64,000 nucleotides of DNA from an uncultured Myxococcales bacterium (GCA_937980205.1 CALJKW010000024.1:67609-131608), one strand, 5' to 3'; shown: positions 25,977 through 34,320, numbered from the stretch's first letter. Program-made: numbers and translations. The notes: generated from the sequence alone by a model not told the origin.

Positions 25977-28298
25977 TCAGGGGCGCAACACTTCCCATCG
26001 ATAGCGTCGCGACGCGGGCCCGCCGCTCACGGAGAGCGTCACGTCCTCGACCTTCATGCTGGAGGTCTCCACGCGCAGCGGGGCCGCAGAGCTTCCGCCC
26101 GTGTCGCGCACGGCGCGCAGGCGGGTGCCGTCCTCGAGGGTGAGCTCTGCGGTGCGGCCCGCCTCGAGCGCGACGCGCAGGTCGAGGACGTCGGCGCGCG
26201 AGGCCTCGGTCACGACGCCGGGCTCCGTCGCCGGCGCGAGCGTCTGCACGGCGGGGTCGAGCAGCGGAACGATGTGTCCCGTCTGCAGGAACAGCGGCAC
26301 GCGGTCGAACGGGGCCTCGATGTCGACCGTGCGGTCGCCGCTGTACGACCGCAGGCTGAACCACTCGACGTATTCGCCCGGCGGCAGCCAGAACGTGCGC
26401 GTCGTGACGCCGCGGCGCACGACCGGCGCCGCGAACAGCGCCGGCCCGAGGAAATAGGTGTCCTCGCTCTTCCACGTCTCGGGCGCGCGCGGGTGCAGCA
26501 GAAACGGAGGCCTCATCATCGGCATGCCGGTCTCGTGCGCTTCCTTCGCGAGCAACCGGAAGTAAGGAGCGAGCCGCGTGTGCAGCGACGCCATCACCCG
26601 GTAGATGTCCTGCGTCTGCTGGTCGCTCCACAGCGTCCACTTCGTCTTCGGCCCGCCGACCGGGTTCACGCAGGCGTCCTGGTCCATCATGATCGGCGAG
26701 AGCGCTCCGAGCGCGTACCAGCGCACGAGCACCTCCTTGTCGCGCGGCGCGTCGGTGATGCACTTGAAGCCGCCGACGTCGCTGCCCCAGTACGGCACTC
26801 CGGCGAGCGCGAGGCCCAGGCCTCCGCGCAGCTGCGCCGGCAGCCCTTGAGAGTCGTCGAACGTCGCCTCGGGGTCCCCGCTCCACACGGCCGGCACCCA
26901 CCGCTGCGTGCCGGTGTACCCGCTGCGAACGAAGAACAGGTAGTCGTTGGGCTTCACGCGCTCGAAGAAGTCGTGCGCGGCCTTCGCGGACAGCACGGGG
27001 AACTCGTTGTGCACCTCGTCTCCGCGGCGGCCGTCGTGAAAGCGCGACGAGCGGGCGACGTACTCGCCGAAGTCGTGCATCCAGCCGTCGTAGCCGAGGT
27101 CGACGCCGCGCTGGAGCAGCGTCTCGTACCACTTCACCGCCGCGGGGTTGGTGAGGTCGACCGCCGAGATGTTCAGCGGAGCGCCGGAGATGAAGAACGT
27201 CGTCGCCGGCTCGCCGTTCGGCTGCTTCTCGAAGAAGCCGGCGTCGCGGCCGAACGCGTAGTCGGCGGCGGCCCTCGGGTGGTCGGCCGCGACGTACGGG
27301 TTGTTGTAGCCGATGGCCTTGAAGCCGTTCGCGTGCTGCAGCGCGGTCCACGCGCGCAGCTCGTTCTCGATGCCGACGTGCGAGAGCGCGGGCAGGAAGT
27401 GCATCGCGTCGTCGATGGCGGTCAGCGGCAGGCCGGCGTCGCGCATCACGGCCCACTCGGGAGCTCCGTTCACCATCGCGTTGCGGCCGATGCGCCGGCG
27501 CGGGCCCCACACCCACGGGGCGGGAATCGGCGCGCGGCCGGTGTCCTCCGTCCACATCGCCAGGTTCTGCACCGGGTCGCCGAGGTAGAGCGTCACGGGC
27601 ACCTGCGTGCCGTTCACCACCGCGCGCCAGGTCGCCGGGTCGGTCGCGCCGAAGTCGAGCTCGGTGCGGCGCGTGGTGTCGATCGACGCCGCGAAGAGCG
27701 CGCTCGAGTGGAAGAACGGCACGGGGAAGTAGGTCATCGACGGCCCGTTCGGGAACGGATTGTCGGGGCGGATGCCGGGCGCCTCGCCGCCGCCCAGGCC
27801 GGCCTCCTCGGCCCAGCTGTAGAGCGACAAGCCCCGGTGGTCGAACGACGCGTACCGCTCGCCCAGGCCGAACACGTGCTCGTCGGCGCCGAGCACGAAC
27901 GGCAGCGCGCTCTTGTTGAGGCCGCTCGCGGTGGTCGTCGCGACGAGCTTCACGCGCTGGCCGCTCAGCGAGATGTCGAGGGTGAAGCCCTCCGCGAAGG
28001 TGAGCTTCACCGACGTCGGGGTCTGCTCGACGAGCGTGGCGTCGGTCGCCTGGGTCCACGGCCCCTCCTTCGCCCGGTAGCCGTCCCAGCCGGGGATGAG
28101 CTGCGAGGCGAACTCCGGCGTGTCGCGCGTCGCGCGCGGACCGCCGCTCGAGCGCAGCACGACGTCTGAGGAGCCGCGGGAGATCTCGAGCGCGTAGGGC
28201 CGCAGCGTCACCTTCACGCGCACCTGCTCGTTGGAGAGCGACACCTCGTTGTTGGAAGAGCACGCAGCGAGCAGCGGCAGCAGGAGAAGTCGGCGCAC
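25977..28298 (-). CDS. Glycoside hydrolase family 31 lipoprotein (alpha-glucosidase/xylosidase type)
   Basis: The 773-residue protein has a lipoprotein signal (MRRLLLLPLLAACSS). Family 31 features follow: the N-terminal beta-sandwich with HVFGLGERYASFDHRG, the nucleophile motif DGWMHDFGEY (Asp409), an acid/base region SGDPEATFDD, GVPYWGSDVGGF, and C-terminal beta domains. It would cleave alpha-linked glycosyl residues from oligosaccharides at the cell envelope; alpha-glucosidase, alpha-xylosidase or sulfoquinovosidase-like specificity cannot be separated by eye. It stands alone, diverging from the SRPBCC gene with 17 bp between starts. Confidence 0.9.
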   Translation of the reverse strand: MRRLLLLPLLAACSSNNEVSLSNEQVRVKVTLRPYALEISRGSSDVVLRSSGGPRATRDTPEFASQLIPGWDGYRAKEGPWTQATDATLVEQTPTSVKLTFAEGFTLDISLSGQRVKLVATTTASGLNKSALPFVLGADEHVFGLGERYASFDHRGLSLYSWAEEAGLGGGEAPGIRPDNPFPNGPSMTYFPVPFFHSSALFAASIDTTRRTELDFGATDPATWRAVVNGTQVPVTLYLGDPVQNLAMWTEDTGRAPIPAPWVWGPRRRIGRNAMVNGAPEWAVMRDAGLPLTAIDDAMHFLPALSHVGIENELRAWTALQHANGFKAIGYNNPYVAADHPRAAADYAFGRDAGFFEKQPNGEPATTFFISGAPLNISAVDLTNPAAVKWYETLLQRGVDLGYDGWMHDFGEYVARSSRFHDGRRGDEVHNEFPVLSAKAAHDFFERVKPNDYLFFVRSGYTGTQRWVPAVWSGDPEATFDDSQGLPAQLRGGLGLALAGVPYWGSDVGGFKCITDAPRDKEVLVRWYALGALSPIMMDQDACVNPVGGPKTKWTLWSDQQTQDIYRVMASLHTRLAPYFRLLAKEAHETGMPMMRPPFLLHPRAPETWKSEDTYFLGPALFAAPVVRRGVTTRTFWLPPGEYVEWFSLRSYSGDRTVDIEAPFDRVPLFLQTGHIVPLLDPAVQTLAPATEPGVVTEASRADVLDLRVALEAGRTAELTLEDGTRLRAVRDTGGSSAAPLRVETSSMKVEDVTLSVSGGPASRRYRWEVLRP

Positions 28299-28315
28299 GT
28301 CCCTCCTTCTACGCT

Positions 28316-28951
28316 ATGACGCGCGTCATGAAGAAAGTCCTGATGGTGCTGCTCGGCCTGGGCTTCGTGGTGGGGGTCGGGATGTTCATCGCCATTCAGA
28401 CGGCGACGGTCGTTCGCCAGCTCAAGTCACACGACGAGCTGAAGGCCGACGGCGTGACGGTGAAGACGCGCACCGACGATGCGCTCGACTACAGCGTGGC
28501 CGTCGACATCGCCGCGCCGGTGCCCATCGTCTGGGCGCTGCTCACCAACGCGAAGGCGTACCCGGAGTGGAACAGCACCATCGTGAAGATCGACGGCAAC
28601 ATCGCCAAGACCGAGACGATTCACCTCGTGGCGAAGGTCGCTCCCGACCGCACGTTCGACCTGCGCGTCAGCGAGCTCATCAAGAACGAGCGGATGATCT
28701 GGGAAGACGGCGGCAAGGCGTTCGCCGGCGTGCGCACGTTCACGCTCAAGCCGACGCCGAGCGGCGGGACCCGGTTTGCGATGAACGAGACCTTCTCGGG
28801 GCGCATGCTGCCGATGATCGAAGGCTCGCTCCCGGACTTCACCACCGACTTCAATGGCTTCACCGCGGACCTGAAGAAGGCCGCGGAGAAGGTGGCGCCG
28901 CCGATGGATGCTCCGGCGGCGCCTGTGGAGACTCCGGACGCCGGCGGCTGA
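28316..28951 (+). CDS. SRPBCC-fold (START-like) membrane-anchored protein
   Basis: The 211-residue protein has an N-terminal hydrophobic helix (VLMVLLGLGFVVGVGMFIAI) that may be a signal anchor. Then comes a polyketide-cyclase/START-like domain: VAVDIAAPVPIVWALLTNAKAYPEWN, then a beta-rich core with ELIKNERMIWEDGGKAF and a long C-terminal helix (DFNGFTADLKKAAEKV). Such domains bind hydrophobic ligands. The tail is Pro/Ala-rich. Ligand unknown. It diverges from the GH31 gene. Confidence 0.78.
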   Translation: MTRVMKKVLMVLLGLGFVVGVGMFIAIQTATVVRQLKSHDELKADGVTVKTRTDDALDYSVAVDIAAPVPIVWALLTNAKAYPEWNSTIVKIDGNIAKTETIHLVAKVAPDRTFDLRVSELIKNERMIWEDGGKAFAGVRTFTLKPTPSGGTRFAMNETFSGRMLPMIEGSLPDFTTDFNGFTADLKKAAEKVAPPMDAPAAPVETPDAGG

Positions 28952-28981
28952 GCCGCAGCTCGACGGCCCCCTCGCCCCGGC

Positions 28982-29251
28982 TCAGTCGTAACCGCTCAGC
29001 GACTGGTTCTTCTTGCCGTTCTCGTCGTAGCACTCGCCGTTGCACGACGAGGAGTAGCTCGACACGTTGCCGCAGTCGGTGCCCTTCGCGCTCTTGCAGA
29101 TGTTCTTCGCCTTGTCGCGGTCGGCGAAGCTGTCGCCCTTCACGCAGACGTTGAGGCCCTTCACCTTGTCGAACGAGTAGCACTTCGCCTCGGCGGAGAA
29201 CGGCACCGCCACCGCAGCAGCCAGGAGCACACCAGCGAGGAGTCTTTTCAT
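28982..29251 (-). CDS. Small secreted Cys-rich protein
   Basis: From the ATG at 29251 this is an 89-residue protein with a strong signal peptide (MKRLLAGVLLAAAVAVPFSAEA). The mature part has six Cys, spaced for three disulfides (CYSF, NVCVKGD, NICKSAK, DCGN, SSCNGECYDE), giving a compact periplasmic or secreted domain. The frame extends to 29287 but the signal peptide fixes the start. No family is recognised. It lies tail to tail with the SRPBCC gene (30 bp) and diverges from the lipoprotein at 29315. Confidence 0.72.
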   Translation of the reverse strand: MKRLLAGVLLAAAVAVPFSAEAKCYSFDKVKGLNVCVKGDSFADRDKAKNICKSAKGTDCGNVSSYSSSCNGECYDENGKKNQSLSGYD

Positions 29252-29314
29252 GTCTGGCCTGACCCGCGGCGCGAACACCGAGTGCACCGGAAGTTGCGGT
29301 AGGGTCGCGGGCCC

Positions 29315-30073
29315 ATGCGTCAGCTCCTCATCCTCTGCACCTTCATCGTTGCATGCGGTCCACCTCCCACCGGCACGCTGTCATCGAAGGTGTCGCGTGA
29401 CCCTGCGCTCGCCACCACCTTCACCACCGAAGACGGCTGGACGCTGAACTTCACCCACGTCGTGATCGCCATCAGCGGCGTCTCCGCGAAGGGCGGAGAG
29501 GACGTCGGCTTCCCCGCCGGTCTCGCGAAGCCGAAGGTCGTCGACCTCGTCGTCGGCGAGGGCGTCGACCTGGTGTCGAACGCGATGGCGACTCCGAAGG
29601 CCTACGACACCGTGGCGCTGGCGCTCGGCCGCGCGACCGGCGACGAGAACGTGAACGTGCCCGCGGACGTGCTCAACCGCATGGGCCAGCGGCCGTTCTA
29701 CGTCGAGGGCACCGCGTCGAAGCAGTCGACGATGCGCACCTTCCAGCTCGGCTCGTCGAAGGCCGTCACGTTCTCGGGCTGCATGCCGAGCGCGACCGTG
29801 GCCGCGAACGGGACGGCGACGCTCGACTTCCGCGTCCACGCGCAGCGCGTGTTCCACGACGACGCCGGCAAGATGCGCTTCGAGGCGTGGGCGCTCGCCG
29901 ACACCGCGCCGGTCGACACCGTCGTCGTGAACACCGAGGCGCAGACCATCATGACGTCGACGCTGCCGCCGGCGCACTACGGCATGACGCAGGGCAACCT
30001 CATCACCGTGTTCGAGAAGCGCCTGCTCGGCATCGTGGGCCTGGGCGACAGCGGCACCTGCACGGGGCAGTGA
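29315..30073 (+). CDS. Lipoprotein, unknown function
   Basis: The 252-residue protein starts MRQLLILCTFIVACGPPPTG, a lipoprotein signal with lipobox Cys14. The mature part is beta-rich (TLNFTHVVIAISGVSAKG, VKVVDLVVGEGVDLV-like PKVVDLVVGEGVDLV, AYDTVALALGRATGD), resembling DUF4382-like sandwich domains found in bacterial lipoproteins. Two Cys at the very end (SGTCTGQ) and one at SGCMPS could pair. Function is unknown. It is preceded by a short gap to the divergent small secreted protein and followed by 75 bp to the radical SAM gene. Confidence 0.72.
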   Translation: MRQLLILCTFIVACGPPPTGTLSSKVSRDPALATTFTTEDGWTLNFTHVVIAISGVSAKGGEDVGFPAGLAKPKVVDLVVGEGVDLVSNAMATPKAYDTVALALGRATGDENVNVPADVLNRMGQRPFYVEGTASKQSTMRTFQLGSSKAVTFSGCMPSATVAANGTATLDFRVHAQRVFHDDAGKMRFEAWALADTAPVDTVVVNTEAQTIMTSTLPPAHYGMTQGNLITVFEKRLLGIVGLGDSGTCTGQ

Positions 30074-30148
30074 CCGTTCGCGGTCGCGTTCCGACCGCTC
30101 GCGGGGAGCACCGGATGACGGAGCGCATCGTCGGGGTCTTCTCCCGGC

Positions 30149-31669
30149 ATGCGCATCCTCCTGGTGAACCCGCCGCACCCCGCCATCGGTAGCCGCATCC
30201 CCGACGACCACCTGCCTCCGCTGGGCCTGCTCAGCATCGGAGGCCCGCTCCTCGACGCGGGCCACGACGTGAAGCTGCTCGACGCCGACCGGCTCGACCT
30301 GCCGCTCGGAGAGCTCTGCCGCCGCGCGCTCGCGTGGAAGCCCGACGCCGTGCTCATCGGCCACTCGGGCTCGACGTCCGCGCACCCGTGCGTCCGCGCG
30401 CTGACGCGCCTCTTGAAGACCGAGGAGCCGACGCTGCGCATCGTCTACGGCGGCGTGTTCCCGACGTACCACTGGCGCGACGTGCTGCGCGACGAGCCGC
30501 AGATCGACGTCATCGTGCGCGGCGAGGGCGAGGTGACGGCCGTGAACCTGATGCGCGCGCTGGAGCACGGCGAGCCGCTCGACTCCGTGCGCGGCATCGC
30601 GTTCCGCAAGCTCGGGGCCCCGTTCGCGACGGGAGCCGCGGCGGTGATTCAGTGCCTCGACGACTGCCGCGTCGGCTGGGAGCTCATCGACCACGCCGAC
30701 TACTCGTACTGGGGCGGCCTGCGCGCGGTCGTCATCCAGTTCAGCCGCGGCTGTCCGCACCCGTGCAACTACTGCGGGCAGCGCGGGTTCTGGACGCGCT
30801 GGCGCCACCGCGACCCGGTGAAGCTGGCGAAGGAGATCGCCCGGCTCCACCGCGAGCACGGCGTCATCGTCTTCAACTTCGCCGACGAGAACCCGACGTC
30901 TTCACGGGCGCGGTGGAAGGAATTCTGCGAGGCGCTGATCGCCCAGAACGTGCCCGACGTCATCCTCGTCGGCAGCACGCGCGCCGACGACATCGTGCGC
31001 GACGCCGACCTCTTGCACCTCTACAAGAAGGCGGGCGTGCAGCGCTGGCTGCTCGGCATGGAGAACACCGACGAACAGACGCTGAAGCTCATCAAGAAGA
31101 ACGGCACCGTGCAGAAGGACCGCGAGGCGATTCGGCTGCTGCGCAAAGCCGGCATCCTCTCGATGGCCACCTGGGTCGTCGGCTTCGAGGAGGAGACGCA
31201 CCAGGACTACTGGCGCGGATTGAAGCAGCTGCTCTCGTACGACCCGGACCAGCTGCAGATGCTCTACGTGACTCCGCACCGGTGGACGCCGTTCTTCGAT
31301 CTCGCCCGCGGCCGCGAGGTGATTCAGAAGGACCAGAGCAAGTGGGACTACAAGCACCAGGTGCTGAAGACGAAGGCGCTGAAGCCGTGGCAGGTGCTGC
31401 TGTGGTCGAAGCTGACCGAGCTCGTGCTGCAGGCGCGGCCGAAGGCGCTGAAGCGGTTGTTCTTCCGCGACCGGGGGCTGCGTCACGCCCAGCGCTGGTA
31501 CACGCAGATGGGCCGGCGCGTCTGGCCGCACGAGCTGTTCGGCTGGCTCTTCCGCGACCAGCGCACCGACGACGGGACGACGCTCGAGAAGTACTGGGGC
31601 GCCTCGCTCTCGCACGAGGAGGAGTCGATGGTGGTCGAGAAGCGGCAGCCCCTCCTCCGCTCAGCGTGA
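30149..31669 (+). CDS. B12-binding radical SAM protein (BchE-like)
   Basis: The 506-residue protein starts MRILLVNPPHPAIGSRIPDD, a typical cobalamin-binding domain (1-135). The radical SAM motif is Cys202, Cys206 and Cys209 (FSRGCPHPCNYCGQ). A FNFADENPTS segment, the LLGMENTDEQTLKLIKKNG block and WVVGFEEET follow as in class B enzymes. The closest resemblance is to BchE-type anaerobic cyclases and related oxidases, but no other tetrapyrrole genes are here, so the substrate is open. The stop at 31667-31669 overlaps the convergent gene and sits in a family 1 half repeat. Confidence 0.88.
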   Translation: MRILLVNPPHPAIGSRIPDDHLPPLGLLSIGGPLLDAGHDVKLLDADRLDLPLGELCRRALAWKPDAVLIGHSGSTSAHPCVRALTRLLKTEEPTLRIVYGGVFPTYHWRDVLRDEPQIDVIVRGEGEVTAVNLMRALEHGEPLDSVRGIAFRKLGAPFATGAAAVIQCLDDCRVGWELIDHADYSYWGGLRAVVIQFSRGCPHPCNYCGQRGFWTRWRHRDPVKLAKEIARLHREHGVIVFNFADENPTSSRARWKEFCEALIAQNVPDVILVGSTRADDIVRDADLLHLYKKAGVQRWLLGMENTDEQTLKLIKKNGTVQKDREAIRLLRKAGILSMATWVVGFEEETHQDYWRGLKQLLSYDPDQLQMLYVTPHRWTPFFDLARGREVIQKDQSKWDYKHQVLKTKALKPWQVLLWSKLTELVLQARPKALKRLFFRDRGLRHAQRWYTQMGRRVWPHELFGWLFRDQRTDDGTTLEKYWGASLSHEEESMVVEKRQPLLRSA

Positions 31670-31674
31670 CCGGC
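31658..31674. repeat. Family 1 half copy supplying two stop codons
   Basis: CCGCTCAGCGTGACCGG matches the outer end of family 1 repeats. Read on the plus strand it carries the TGA stop (31667-31669) of the radical SAM gene; read on the minus strand it carries the TGA stop (31663-31661) of the convergent gene. A short match like this could be partly chance, but the same pattern recurs at 18929 and 36937. Confidence 0.45.
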
Positions 31675-32242
31675 TCTTCGCCCGCTCCATGGTGATGGCC
31701 AGCGACACGGCATCACCGAGCATCTCCGCGAGCCCTTCCTCCGTCTGCAGGAACTTCTCCGTCTCGAGCTGAAGCACGGCGTTGCCGATGCGCAGGCCGG
31801 GGTACTTCTGAACGAGCACCAGCAGGCGCTCCTGCACGGGCCGGTGCGACAGCACGCGGCGCGCGTCGTCGTCGAGGCGGTCGAGCAGGAACGTCGAGTC
31901 CATCTCCTGCACGCCGAGCTGGTGGTCGGGCTTGCCGATCATCTGGGAGAGCTTGTCGCCGAGCGTCTCGCGCGCGAGCTTGAAGCCCTCGGGCAGCGCT
32001 CCATTGAGCGCGCAGCGCACCACCGTGTAGTCGCGGCTGCTCTTGCCGGCGTCCCGCGACTCGGTGAACAACGCCACGGTGAAGCCGCTCACGACTCCCG
32101 CGATGCGACCATCTGCGTAGCCGAGCTGGCGCGAGGTCGCGAAGCGCTTCCACGCATCCCGCCGCAGCTCTCTCGCGCGCACCGTCCAGATGACGGAGCC
32201 GCCGACCAGCGCCACCATCAGCAGCGTCATCAGCAGAATCAC
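31661..32242 (-). CDS. Membrane-anchored protein, last gene of the Zeta-like cassette
   Basis: The 193-residue protein has one N-terminal helix (MILLMTLLMVALVGGSVIW) followed by positively charged RARELRRDAWKR, so the soluble domain is probably cytoplasmic. The soluble part (RFATSRQLGYADGRIAGVVS, then RDYTVVRCALNGALPEGF, a LGVQEMDSTFLLDRLDDDAR segment) is mixed alpha/beta and ends in Arg/Lys. No family recognised, perhaps near DUF3137-type proteins. Its start overlaps the preceding gene by 4 bp, tying it to the cassette. Its stop and that of the radical SAM gene overlap tail to tail by 9 bp within a family 1 half repeat. Confidence 0.72.
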   Translation of the reverse strand: MILLMTLLMVALVGGSVIWTVRARELRRDAWKRFATSRQLGYADGRIAGVVSGFTVALFTESRDAGKSSRDYTVVRCALNGALPEGFKLARETLGDKLSQMIGKPDHQLGVQEMDSTFLLDRLDDDARRVLSHRPVQERLLVLVQKYPGLRIGNAVLQLETEKFLQTEEGLAEMLGDAVSLAITMERAKSRSR

Positions 32243-32529
32243 CGCCGGGCTCCGATGGCCGCCTGCAGCTTCGCCACGCGCGCGCGGGCCCCCTTGATCT
32301 GCAGCTCGAGCTCGGCGCCATGCGCGCGCGCCGCAGCGATCGCACGCTTCGCCTCTTCGATCCGCTCGCGCACCTCGGTGCGCCGATCGCTCAGGGCCTG
32401 GTTCTCGGCCGTCAACCGCTGCACCGTGTCGCGCAGGCCCGAGCGCTCGAGCTGCTCGGTCTCCTTCAGCTTGAGCTGCTCGAGCTCGGCGCGGGCAGCG
32501 GCGATGGCGTCGGAGAGGCTCACCAGCAC
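32239..32529 (-). CDS. Small coiled-coil protein
   Basis: The 96-residue protein is almost wholly heptad-patterned helix (for example LSDAIAAARAELEQLKLKET and VRERIEEAKRAIAAARAHGA) with no hydrophobic membrane segment. It would form a dimeric or trimeric rod. It overlaps the upstream coiled-coil gene by 10 bp and the downstream membrane-protein gene by 4 bp, which argues for a stoichiometric complex. No specific family is recognised. Confidence 0.72.
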   Translation of the reverse strand: MLVSLSDAIAAARAELEQLKLKETEQLERSGLRDTVQRLTAENQALSDRRTEVRERIEEAKRAIAAARAHGAELELQIKGARARVAKLQAAIGARR

Positions 32530-32900
32530 GCCCCCGCGGCGAGCACCAGCGCGGCGAGCGCGAGCGCGGTGAGACAGCCGCTGTTCGGCGGCGCCCCGGG
32601 GTTGAGGTGATGCACGGTCATCCCGATGAGCGAGCGCTCGGTGATGGCGAGGCCATCGAGCTCGGTCTGCAGCCGCTCGTTCGCCGCCATCACCGCGCGG
32701 ACCTCGCCCTCGAGCCGCTCGAGCTCGGCCTGCGCCTCGTCGAGCTTCTCGACTTGCGTCGCCTTGCTGCGCCTGAGCGTCTCGATGCGCGCGCGGACGT
32801 CGCCGTGCAGGTTGTCGGGCTGGGCGAGCGCGCGGCGAAGGCGCGCCACCTCTCCCTGCACCTTCTCGAGCTCGTCGCGCAGCTGCCGGTCGTCGGCCAT
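32520..32900 (-). CDS. Coiled-coil protein with C-terminal membrane anchor
   Basis: The 126-residue protein has a coiled coil over residues about 5-85 (DELEKVQGEVARLRRALAQP, then a LDEAQAELERLEGEVRAVM segment), a Gly/Pro/Asn-rich hinge (HHLNPGAPPNSG) and a C-terminal hydrophobic helix (CLTALALAALVLAAGACW). It is a tail-anchored rod projecting into the cytoplasm. It starts 14 bp after the cyclic-nucleotide-binding gene and overlaps the next coiled-coil gene by 10 bp. It likely pairs with that protein. Confidence 0.75.
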   Translation of the reverse strand: MADDRQLRDELEKVQGEVARLRRALAQPDNLHGDVRARIETLRRSKATQVEKLDEAQAELERLEGEVRAVMAANERLQTELDGLAITERSLIGMTVHHLNPGAPPNSGCLTALALAALVLAAGACW

Positions 32901-32914
32901 GCGAGCGCCGACCT

Positions 32915-33340
32915 CTACTCCATCATCTTCTTCATCGTGTCTTCGGTGCGCTCGAGCGCGGCCTTCTGCATGACCTCGAGCGCGGCGGGAGACGCCTTCA
33001 CCACCTCGCCGACGGCAGCGGGCGGGAAGCAGATGACCTCGACGTCTTCGACGGCGGTGACGCTGGCCTGGCGCCGCTGCCCGCTGAGCGCAGCGAGCTC
33101 GCCGAAGAACTCTCCGGGGCCGAGGCTGGCGAGCTCGAAGGTGCGGCCGAGCAGGTCGGCTCCGCTGACCTTCACGCGGCCCCGGGTGATGACGAAGAAC
33201 TCTCCGCCGGCGTCGCCCTCGCGACAGATGACCGAGTCCTTCGCGAACGACTTCTTGTTCGACAGCGCCATCAGCTTCTTGCGCGCGGGCTCGTCGAGCG
33301 CCGAGAACAGCTTCGAGAACTTCGCGAGCTCGTCGCTCAC
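32915..33340 (-). CDS. Cyclic-nucleotide-binding domain protein (CRP-type, no HTH)
   Basis: The 141-residue protein is a single cNMP-binding domain. It has LDEPARKKLMALSNKKSFAK, VICREGDAGGEFFVITRGRV, the phosphate-binding cassette region LGPGEFFGELAALSGQRRQA (FGELAAL with the Arg pair) and VEVICFPPAAVGEV. A helical tail of about 30 residues ends in EDTMKKMME. There is no DNA-binding domain, so it should act by binding a partner. GTG start at 33340 overlaps the stop of the Zeta-like gene (33337-33340), so the two are coupled; the longer open frame upstream is the shadow of that gene. Confidence 0.88.
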   Translation of the reverse strand: MSDELAKFSKLFSALDEPARKKLMALSNKKSFAKDSVICREGDAGGEFFVITRGRVKVSGADLLGRTFELASLGPGEFFGELAALSGQRRQASVTAVEDVEVICFPPAAVGEVVKASPAALEVMQKAALERTEDTMKKMME

Positions 33341-34320
33341 GCCTGCTGCCCCAGGGCGCGGAACTGCGCGTAGGCGGACGGGTTCTTCACCGCGAGCTCT
33401 CCGTTCTTGCCCTGCGCGATGACCTCGAGCCGGGTGCCGTTGTTGAACAGCAGCACGAGCTCGTCGGCGCCCTTCACGACGGCGTCGAAGTTCTTCGCGA
33501 AGTCGCGATGCGAGCCCACGAGCACGTCTTCGGGAATGGTCGCTCCGTCGGCGCCGGCGCGGCCGCGCGCGGTCTCGAGCGACGACACGATCGCGAGCAC
33601 CACGCGCTTGAAGCCGGCGTCCTTCGCCTTCTGCAGGCGCTCGAGCTGGGCCGGGCTGCCGAGCATCGTGTTGTGCACGACGTCGCGCTTCTCGCCGAGC
33701 GCCTGCTGAAACGCGTTGCGGCCGATGGTCGAGGCCTCTTCGTGCACGACGCCGTCGGCGCGGCCGTCGCCGAGCGCGAGCAGCTCGCTGCGCTCGGGCA
33801 CCAGGCCGTGCAGGTAGTCGGCGTCGGCCTTCACCACGGCGCTCGGCAGCACGCCGTCGGCGTAGAGCTTGTTCGCGATGGCGATCTTCCCGACGCCCAT
33901 CGGGCCGGCGAGGAAGTACGCGGTCGGCTTCGCCTGCACCGCGCCAGCCGAGACGACGAGCTGCTGCATCGCCGAGCGCCACGCCTCTCGGCCCGGGCGC
34001 TGATCCGTCGGGACCAGCCGCAGATCATCGGCCTTCAGCACCTCGGAGAGCGGCTTCCCGCCGCCCGCAGGAGGCACCGCCCAGCCCGTAATGGAGCGCT
34101 TCAGCGTGCGCATCATCGGGCTGTCCCACAGGTCGGCGTCGTACTCCTTCGCGCCGAGCTTGACGGGCGTGCCGCGCACGGCGCCGGGCGTGAACTGGGT
34201 CTGGAACTCGGACTCGGCGGCCGTCTTCGGCTTGAGATGATCTCCGTGGCCTGGCTTCTTGGCGACGGGGACTTCGGTGGCCTTCGACGGCCCGGTGTTG
34301 GGCTCGACCGGTCGGGTCAT
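33337..34320 (-). CDS. Zeta-toxin-like P-loop kinase
   Basis: The 327-residue protein has a disordered N-terminal 50 residues and a Zeta-toxin/PezT-type core from about 100. The P-loop is GPMGVGKIAIAN (139-150) with Lys145. Then come KADADYLHG (164-172), VVHEEASTIGRNAFQQAL, KRDVVHNTMLGSPAQLERLQ, FKRVVLAIVSSLETARGR, as in UDP-GlcNAc kinases. The P-loop lacks the usual Ser/Thr after Lys (Ile146), which normally binds magnesium, so activity may be altered. No Epsilon-type antitoxin precedes it; instead a cNMP-binding gene overlaps its end. Start at the only ATG fitting, 34320. Confidence 0.78.
   Translation of the reverse strand: MTRPVEPNTGPSKATEVPVAKKPGHGDHLKPKTAAESEFQTQFTPGAVRGTPVKLGAKEYDADLWDSPMMRTLKRSITGWAVPPAGGGKPLSEVLKADDLRLVPTDQRPGREAWRSAMQQLVVSAGAVQAKPTAYFLAGPMGVGKIAIANKLYADGVLPSAVVKADADYLHGLVPERSELLALGDGRADGVVHEEASTIGRNAFQQALGEKRDVVHNTMLGSPAQLERLQKAKDAGFKRVVLAIVSSLETARGRAGADGATIPEDVLVGSHRDFAKNFDAVVKGADELVLLFNNGTRLEVIAQGKNGELAVKNPSAYAQFRALGQQA

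Noticed and set aside
28640..29250. Overlap of several frames near the small Cys-rich secreted protein as an alternative larger gene
   Set aside because: The plus-strand frames here are Arg- and Ser-rich shadows; the minus-strand protein has a clear signal peptide and paired cysteines.
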